The position numbers were made by a program, and so were the translations under genes. The notes under the pieces were generated by a model. The model was not told the origin of the DNA. It was given only the letters and a program-made list of their open reading frames with translations, and searched no databases. From positions 23,913,790 to 23,977,789 of the forward strand of contig OX442415.1 in NCBI GenBank assembly GCA_949361645.1: DNA of 64,000 bases, written 5' to 3'. The stretch comes from Spongilla lacustris. Lineage: Eukaryota > Porifera > Demospongiae > Spongillida > Spongillidae. This document shows positions 57,625-64,000 of this stretch, piece by piece. Positions within the stretch are counted from its first letter, which is position 1; the number at the start of each line of letters is the position of its first letter.

Positions 57625-58880
57625 TTGCAGTAAAACCTTGTTGCCCTGCATGCTTTTACACCACAATTTGTCGTTCAATCCTATATACCACCAACTTTCT
57701 CTTTAGTCTTCACGATTGAAGTATTAAAGCATAATGTTAGCGGTTATGGAAAAAAAAAAAAAAAACTATAGTAGAGAAGAGAAGTTAGAAACTTACTGCC
57801 AAATTTGTATACGACTTTCCGAGTTAGAGTTATGCTGCACACACAATTTCAATCTTTGGTAGACCAACTTAGTATCGCAAGCCTGACATTCGACATTCAC
57901 GTACTATGACGCGGACTGGGGACTAGTATAAATAGAACGCACAACAGATTTTATTGGCTTTAGAAGCCATAAAAGTGGGACCCTCCTGTGGCTTGTGGTC
58001 ACGCACCCCGTGTGCCGGTCTGTCACGCCCCCATCTCCCTGCAGGTTAAATAAAAATGAGTGAAACAAGATATAAATTTCTTTTTAGAATTAATAAAAAA
58101 ATTGGTGATACATGTAGTAAAACGTAAGGACACAAGGATACGGAAATCATGCATTCAAATATAACAGACTACATTTTTAGCAAATCTGCCTGGCTGAAAT
58201 TCTGTGAGGTATGTAATATTAATGAATGTACGTAATTTTTGTAATTCTTAAGTTGTCATCATCTATACTTTTTACTCAATTACTGTCTACTAATCCTACA
58301 TCACCAATTTTATTTTAATTAATTTTTTATACCTTGTTTCACTCCATTGATATTTTCCTCCCGGTTGGTTCCTGCTTATATGTTGCATACATGAGAGCGA
58401 ACTTTACCATGACTCCATTTAATTAAATTCTAATGCCGTTTTCCAGCCTAAAACGCTTTTCATTATACCGCTCTGGATCACCAGGTATCAAAACTGGTTT
58501 ATCAGGATCAACCTAAGAGAAGGCATCAGGATTAATTGCCATAAATGACGTATGTATACATGATTAAAACATTTGGCCATTCACACCAAAGATGCTTACT
58601 TGATTGCCTGCCATTTTTGTATGTGGTGAGCGACCACCACTGAGTACAACGCCTACCGTAATGCCCAAACTGTAATAAGTATCCCTTGTATCCAGCTGTG
58701 TTGGAGCAAATAGGTGCATCAGTAGAGAAGGAAGTGAAGGAGGGGAAGGAAGAAGGGGAAGGGAGAAGGGAAGAAAACCGGAGAATGCTTTTTATATTTT
58801 GTATCATGTTAAATTAAGTGGTAATTCTTTCGCATGTACACTGTACTACACTGCGTCATAAATTTAAGCCAGGTACTATA
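57625..58880. other. Intergenic stretch
   Basis: Nothing recognised as coding. Includes a poly-A run at 57750 and a purine-rich GAAGGAAGGGGAAGGG patch near 58740. Confidence 0.4.
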
Positions 58881-58884
58881 TGTA

Positions 58885-59182
58885 TACGATATGAATACCC
58901 GATTATGAATTTATTTTTAGAAAACGCCCCATGCAACATTTGTCCAGTGCGCATGCGCCAGCCCATCACTTCATATGCCGGTACATGTACACTGTACACT
59001 GTACACTGCAGAATACGTGACTATAACATATAAATACCAATTATGAAATTATATTTAGAATATGCCCCTTGCACCATTTGTATATATACATGTATATATA
59101 TATAATTTATATATATATAGTGCGCATGTGCCAATCCATCATTTCATAGGTGCAACTTCAGCTCTATACCTCAGCCGTCAAG
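58885..59182 (+). promoter_or_regulatory. Duplicated promoter segment of PLAC8 copy 3
   Basis: Two diverged copies (about 58885-58983 and 59030-59152) share ATTATGAAnTTATnTTTAGA, GCCCC, TGCAnCATTTGT, AGTGCGCATG and CCATCACTTCATA-like text. The first contains the NRF1-like GCGCATGCGC (58950), the second GCGCATGTGC, with a TATATA insert at 59090-59120. PLAC8 copies 1 and 2 have the same kind of motif at a similar distance. Confidence 0.55.
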
Positions 59183-59506
59183 ATGAGTACATGGAAGAAT
59201 GGAATATGCGGCTGCTTCTCGGACTGCTCCACGTGCATCATCACTTACTTCTGTCCCTGTTATACGTTCGGGAAGAACGCCGAGGCCGTGGGAGACAGCT
59301 GCATCCTGTGCGCCCTCACGATGTTCTGCTCTCCCATTGACCTTTTCACACGTACCTCGGTCCGCGGCAAGATAAGACAGCAGAAAGGGATCGAAGGAAG
59401 CTGTTGCGGGGACTTCCTGTGCCACTTGTTCTGCGGTTTGTGCGCTCTGTGTCAGGAGGCCCAGGAAATAAGAGGCACTGGTCAGAATGCTATGGCGCGC
59501 GAATAG
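59183..59506 (+). CDS. PLAC8-family cysteine-rich protein, copy 3
   Basis: A 107-residue single-exon protein starts MSTWKNGICGCFSDCSTCII. It has the same PLAC8 framework as copies 1 and 2 (TYFCPCYTFGKNAEAVGDSC, then SPIDLFTRTSVRGKIRQQKG, then CCGDFLCHLFCGLCALCQEA) but differs at about a third of positions, mainly in the N-terminus and the CILCALTMF stretch. It is therefore an older paralogue on the opposite strand. The start at 59183 is preferred over 59150 because it gives the W..GICGCF N-terminus of the family. No break is seen. Confidence 0.9.
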   Translation: MSTWKNGICGCFSDCSTCIITYFCPCYTFGKNAEAVGDSCILCALTMFCSPIDLFTRTSVRGKIRQQKGIEGSCCGDFLCHLFCGLCALCQEAQEIRGTGQNAMARE

Positions 59507-59726
59507 TTATGAAGAGGTCCATTTTCTAGTAGTGCCGTAGAGAAAATAGTTGTTGAATACATTTAAAAGTGCATCTATACATGCATGTATACATGTATAA
59601 TTATAATTATTATATAATTATAGTATATATATGCATACTGCTATATTGCTTAGTTGTGTACTGTCAGATTCCATACATGTACATGTATATATTAAACTGA
59701 ACTGGGGGCGGCAATGCAATTTCGTG

Positions 59727-59790
59727 CTTAGTTGGGCGTAGCCCGTAGTCGGCAACAAGCCTATATTGTATACCATGATTTGCTATGTCC
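59727..59790. repeat. Solo end of the 22.3 kb MITE family
   Basis: CTTAGTTGGGCGTAGCCC and GGCAACAAGCCTATA followed by ACCATGATTTGCT match, with gaps, the left end of the element at 22257. The opposite end is not present. Confidence 0.5.
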
Positions 59791-60004
59791 GGTCAAACTT
59801 TCAGTCATGATTAATTGCTAGAAATTTGTAATTTAATTTGGGATCTTGTCAGAAGCCACTGACACAACACAATCTTTCCAAAGCCAGTTGCAAAAATTGC
59901 ATATACAATACATGTCTGCTTTCAACAATGCAAAAGCTATAGTTATATCCAGTTGATCTGGCTTCGGTAGCCCATTTCATTACAAAATAATAGTCGTGTA
60001 AAGA

Positions 60005-60235
60005 TAGGGTTAAAAAATGCCCACCTAGGCGGGTTTGTATAGCGCGCGAAGCGCGCAGTATGCATGGCGCCGAAGCGGACTCGGGACGAGGCTGTTCAAT
60101 TTTGTTACGGTTGCCCGTTTGGTGCATGCATTGAAGAGTGTCTGGACAGCACCGCGGGTGCAATTTGACCCCAGATTCGGCGTCGGCATCATCGGCGCTT
60201 CGTGCCTCACCCCTAAGCCCTAAAGCCTTAACTTC
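60005..60235. repeat. GC-rich unclassified repeat with GCGCGAAGCGCGC palindrome
   Basis: TATAGCGCGCGAAGCGCGCA (60036) is a short palindrome similar to that at 16833. The block is clearly richer in GC than its surroundings and contains GACTCGGGACGAGGCT, close to the hairpin-element ends. No coding content. Confidence 0.4.
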
Positions 60236-60589
60236 ATCTCGTGTTGCTCACATGCCTTCGGCATGCATGTGACGTTATCATAGCCGGCACGATTCTATGT
60301 TTAAGTAAATCATAAAACACACATACTTAGACAAAAATAGTCTCGGAAATGAAAACTTATAAAACCACATCAAGGAAAACAGGGTAGGCCTGCTCGATTC
60401 TCCATGCCATGACCTGATGATGTCCACTTCTCCATTTTACCCTGGATCCACGCAAGGCCACTCTAATATGCATGAATGGTTGTTTCCTATTGGGAGCAGT
60501 ACGTTGTTTCCTATGGGGAGTCGTTTGTTGCAAAATTCCAAAATACCGTTCGAACTTTTGGGTCTATGAATAACTGCTTGAAACATCGA

Positions 60590-61260
60590 ACGCTATTCAA
60601 GCATTATTCCGTATTCTCAAGTATCCGGAAGAATTCATTCCATCCTTGTAACCGTAATTCATGGACAATAATGTTAAACGATGTATCCCAAATATTTCCT
60701 TTTTTAATAGTATACGGAAACCGAAATTCATAGCCTCCGGATACCCAAAGATCGAATGCGGATTCTCGAGTATCATTCGTGGGCAACAAAATTCGAACGA
60801 AATATGGACCCGTATACTCGAATATTTTGTTCGATCTTTTTAGTATATACGGAAACCGACATTCATAGCCTCCGGATACCCAAAGATCGAAGGAATTATT
60901 CCGGATTCTCCAGTATCCGGAATAATTTTTATACTGTTATTCATAACAGCGAAAGTCGAACGAAATATTCCGGATACTTGAGTATCCCGAATAATGCGTT
61001 CGATCTTTCCACATAACGTCCGGATACCTAAAGTATTCCGGATTCTCGAGTATCCGGAAGAATTCATTCGATCTTTGTAACCGTAATTCATGGACATCAA
61101 ATGTCGAACGAAATATTCCGGATACTCGAGTATCCCGAATAACGTCCACGTCCGGATACCTAAAGATTATTCCGGATTCTCGAGTATCCGGAAGAATTCA
61201 TTCGATCTTTGTAACCGTTATTCATGGACATTAGATATTCCAGAACGAAAGTTCCACGAA
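60590..61260. repeat. Tandem block of XhoI-centred palindromes
   Basis: Modules of the form ATTCCGGATWCTCGAGTATC + CGGAA recur at least six times with degenerate versions. Between them lies AATTCATTCGATCTTTGTAA, then CCGTAATTCATGGACAT. The clearest direct period is 134 bp (CTCGAG at 61045 and 61179). Each module pairs with itself and with neighbours. No protein is recognised; frames translate to repetitive SGYSSIRN text. Confidence 0.75.
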
Positions 61261-61357
61261 TTGGAATGGGTTTTACATTAGGAAATTGTTGAGAGCTACA
61301 AATTAATAGAGGTGCCGCTGGATTGTGTTGTACAAGCCGGCCTTATTAGTGTGACTC

Positions 61358-61496
61358 AATGGCAGCCGGTCATGATGAACGACATACATGTCATACATAT
61401 GCATGTACATCGTTCATGACCGGTGTCGTAGGAAATTCTGTCCCTCCGGACATTTTTTCCTATGCACAAATGTGCCCCAGACAATTTTTCCCAGGT

Positions 61497-61550
<54 letters not shown>

Positions 61551-61690
61551 CCGGACAATGATACCTATAGGATAGCATGTCCAGGGGGACATTTGTGCCT
61601 AGGAGAAAATGCCCTCCCTGGTAGAAATGTCCCCCCATTTCTCCTTGGCACAAATGTTGCCCCAAACATTCCCCGAGCGAATGCGCCCTT
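61358..61690. repeat. Repeat with TGTCCCCCTGGACATTT modules and 44-C tract
   Basis: CAGCCGGT, then TCGTAGGAAATTCTGTCCCT, then repeated GGACATTTGTGCCTAGGA-like modules around 44 consecutive C (61504-61547). An inverted related copy lies at 62990-63160. Confidence 0.6.
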
Positions 61691-62175
61691 CTGTTTCGCG
61701 TGATTCATGTTATTAATATCGCTTCAATTGAACGTTATAATGGCATATTTTTTATTACGCCGATCGATACATGCACAGTTGATGGATTTATACCTCTCCG
61801 CTTTCTATATCAATGAATGAAAATATTTCAGTCATACATGCATGTACATGTACATGTGCATATTTTTAAACGATGTCAATTAATAAATGAGCGACAACGA
61901 TTTTTGTCATCAAATGAATGTCAAAAAGCAAGCAAATTAAAGTCATCAACTCAATCCAGCAGTCACCAGTTCTGTAGCCAGACCATAGCTGGAATGCTGT
62001 CACACTGCTTATTACAACAATCACGTCAATTCACATGCGGCCATTTCACCATCTTCAGGTCAGCTCATGCACAGTCACAAGTTTCTATTTGTCTCGGTAC
62101 TGGACACAACTTCACTTGTAGGTACCGATATGTGCAAAGAAGAATACATACTATCTATTCCTGGTATGATATTAA

Positions 62176-62208
<33 letters not shown>
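62176..62208. repeat. Poly-G tract (33 G)
   Basis: 33 consecutive G between ATTAA and TATCAAAC. Nothing coding near it. Confidence 0.9.
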
Positions 62209-62209
<1 letters not shown>

Positions 62210-62989
62210 ATCAAACTCATATCCAGAAATCAACGGTGACCAGTAAAAATGATGGTGTTTTAAAAGTTAAAAGGACATCCTGTAGCATGTATGTTAGGGG
62301 TAGTGTGGAATACATGCAAAGAAAAAAATTAGAGGAACAAGTAAATAAAAAAACATCTCTGTCAAGAAAGTGATTGGTGGTACGTAGGATTAGTGGTGCA
62401 AAAAGCACATACAACTATAACAGTCCTATACATTTGTTAATACACAATGTAGGCTTCATTTGTAAATTCAGGACTATGAGTTGTAGGATCCTATGTAAAT
62501 GTACATGTATACAAACCTCACTTTAATATACTGTAGTTGATTTCTTACTTTTTGCACCACCAATCCTACATGTACAGACCACCAATCACTTTCTCAATAG
62601 AAAAGTTTTTGATTTACTTGTTAGTAGCTCTTTACTATCATCTTGGGTGAGGAAACTGGTGACAGAGATATCTACTACTTTAATAGGCATCAGCACTGCT
62701 TCATAGATATGTGACTTGACATTCGTGAGCTATGCATTTTATGCTTACCCAATATCGGCCTTCCATCACTTCATGATCAAATGGCGTTAGTCCAGTTAGA
62801 GAATCGCAGTTCGATATGCAAAGAGTGTCCCAATTATCTAGTTCTGCATTAATAAGTTTGATCAATGATCGCTGAAGCTGCGAACCAACCTTTTACCACC
62901 TTAAGTTGATTAATTTTACGCGCGTGTAACATATACAAAATTAGCTTCAAGACTTTAAACACAAGGACTTGATTAAAAAGTTCTAGGAA

Positions 62990-63165
62990 CGTTTCTCTAA
63001 AAGTATAAATTATAGAGGGGAGGGGACACTTTTCCAGGCCTTTCCTAGGTAGGAGTGTCCGGGGTGGACATTTGTACCTAAGAACGAATGTCCAGGGGGA
63101 CACTTTTTCCAGGGAGATAGCCATTCCTCCGACACCGGCTGCCATTGAGTAAATAGCTGATGTAT
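62990..63165. repeat. Inverted copy of the TGTCCCCCTGGACATTT repeat
   Basis: On the minus strand it reads ACTCAATGGCAGCCGGTGTC, then GGAGGAATGG, then TGTCCCCCTGGACATTCGTT, mirroring 61358-61480 but without the poly-C expansion. Confidence 0.6.
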
Positions 63166-63279
63166 ACATATACCGGTGTACATACATGGTGATCGATCGC
63201 GGCGCGGCTGTGTGATACAATCAATTCAACGGACCGGGAAGCATTGAAGGAACCACAGGCACAGCGAGGTTTACAGTTA

Positions 63280-63351
63280 GACTCGTACCCAGACCCAAAC
63301 GTACGTAAGCGCTATGCGCGACAATGCTTACGTACGTTTGGGCCTGGGTAC
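63280..63351. repeat. Hairpin mini-element, CTCGTACCCAGACCC subfamily (copy 2)
   Basis: GACTCGTACCCAGACCCAAA and CGTACGTAAGC pair with GCTTACGTACGTTTGGGCCT and GGGTAC around a loop of about a dozen bases. Same outer ends as 7473, different interior. Confidence 0.75.
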
Positions 63352-63488
63352 AAAAGTATAGTTTATCATAGTTTGTAGTTCTGTCATGGTTATCGATCGA
63401 CTTTAATCTTAATTCTTGGAAGCATTTATATTGGAAAAGAACATGTCTATAACCTATAATGGACTTGAAGACTTTATAAGCAGTGCTA

Positions 63489-63917
63489 TTATCCTAATGC
63501 CACTGTATTGCAATTGATATTAATTTCAGCCAATATATCCCTCAACTTGTTGTGGCGAAATACCGCATCCCCACCACGCTTACATGTAGTGGCATGATGT
63601 CCAAGGGGATCCAACATCTTATCTGGGCAGAGGGCACAAGGAGAACCCTCAGCTGTGTCAAGCCCCAGCCACCACTTCAATGCCGCCTGAAATACTGGGG
63701 GGTCTAAGTGCAAACCTTGACCTTCAGATGGAATAACCGTCAGCCATGCATGATGAAGCATGTGGGGAGGATGCTGATAAGAGACGGGCTCAGTCGGCAA
63801 TAGACAGAGAACCCTGGAGAACATTGAATAAATGATTATCCAAGGAAAGAGCCTTCTGCGAATGGAACTTTTCAAGTAATGGATAATTTCCGAAGGATGA
63901 ACTGATGAATTGAACAT
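63489..63917 (-). pseudogene. Non-LTR retroelement fragment with CCHC-type motif
   Basis: The minus frame includes EGQGLHLDPPVFQAALKWWL, then CALCPDKMLDPLGHHATTCK, then RGGDAVFRHNKLRDILAE. C-x2-C-x7/8-H-H-x3-C placed after a reverse transcriptase is usual for several non-LTR retrotransposon groups. The part upstream of EGQG is less typical, and the frame stops at INCNTVALG. The fragment probably precedes, in the intact protein, the domain left at 9155-10226. It extends to the window edge in decayed form; no RT motif (FADD) is visible. Confidence 0.6.
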
Positions 63918-64000
63918 CTCTATTGCCTGGAAAAGATGTGCATTAGAGTTGGAACCCCGATCAGATAAACATATTGATGCAATTAAAGCTGCCGGTGCAT

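Noticed and set aside
60476..61281. Several overlapping frames rich in SGYSSIRN
   Set aside because: They translate the XhoI-centred palindromic repeat on both strands.

Overview
The window reads as nuclear DNA of an invertebrate animal. Genes have spliced exons with GT..AG borders, long non-coding stretches separate them, and dinucleotide and minisatellite arrays, foldback elements and decayed transposons are abundant. My best guess is a sponge or another early-branching or marine invertebrate, judged from the gene families and repeats. That is an inference, because no ribosomal or mitochondrial marker is present.

Layout. 0-12 kb is mostly transposon debris: a kelch-repeat relic (1.6-2.1 kb, minus), a hAT transposase tail (3.8-4.0 kb, minus), pyrimidine/poly-G/poly-C repeats (8.2-9.0 kb), two pieces of one retroelement protein family (9.2-10.2 kb), and a 1.1 kb stretch bounded by matching inverted repeats that holds a THAP zinc finger and a SWIM-finger protein relic (10.5-11.6 kb). 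12-17 kb carries an intronless PLAC8-family gene (minus) and a GT92-like glycosyltransferase with one frameshift (minus). 17-24.4 kb holds CA-rich repeats and three inverted-repeat elements, including a 2.4 kb palindrome. 25-30 kb has a Ty3/gypsy integrase tail and a long, badly decayed coding region of a probable mobile-element protein. 31.4-32.5 kb is a second copy of the PLAC8 block seen at 12 kb.

34-57 kb is dominated by one real gene on the minus strand, a TBK1/IKK-epsilon-like kinase. I assembled 20 exons (57148 down to 36897), plus a possible 21st at 34.2 kb. They give the kinase domain, ubiquitin-like domain and helical scaffold/dimerisation region. Reading phase is kept at every junction except exon 6/7. 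Its introns are packed with tandem repeats, and many of these sit directly beside the 3' splice sites.

57-64 kb contains the kinase promoter region with a CRE-like site, a third PLAC8 gene (plus strand) with a duplicated promoter segment carrying NRF1-like sites, a block of XhoI-centred palindromes (60.5-61.3 kb), long poly-C and poly-G tracts, and a non-LTR retroelement fragment (63.5-63.9 kb).

The functional genes (kinase, three PLAC8 genes, possibly the glycosyltransferase) show no shared pathway. The most unusual aspects are the repeats at intron 3' ends of the kinase gene, a 13+2 array of CTCF-consensus-like sites in one of its introns, and several families of perfect hairpin elements.
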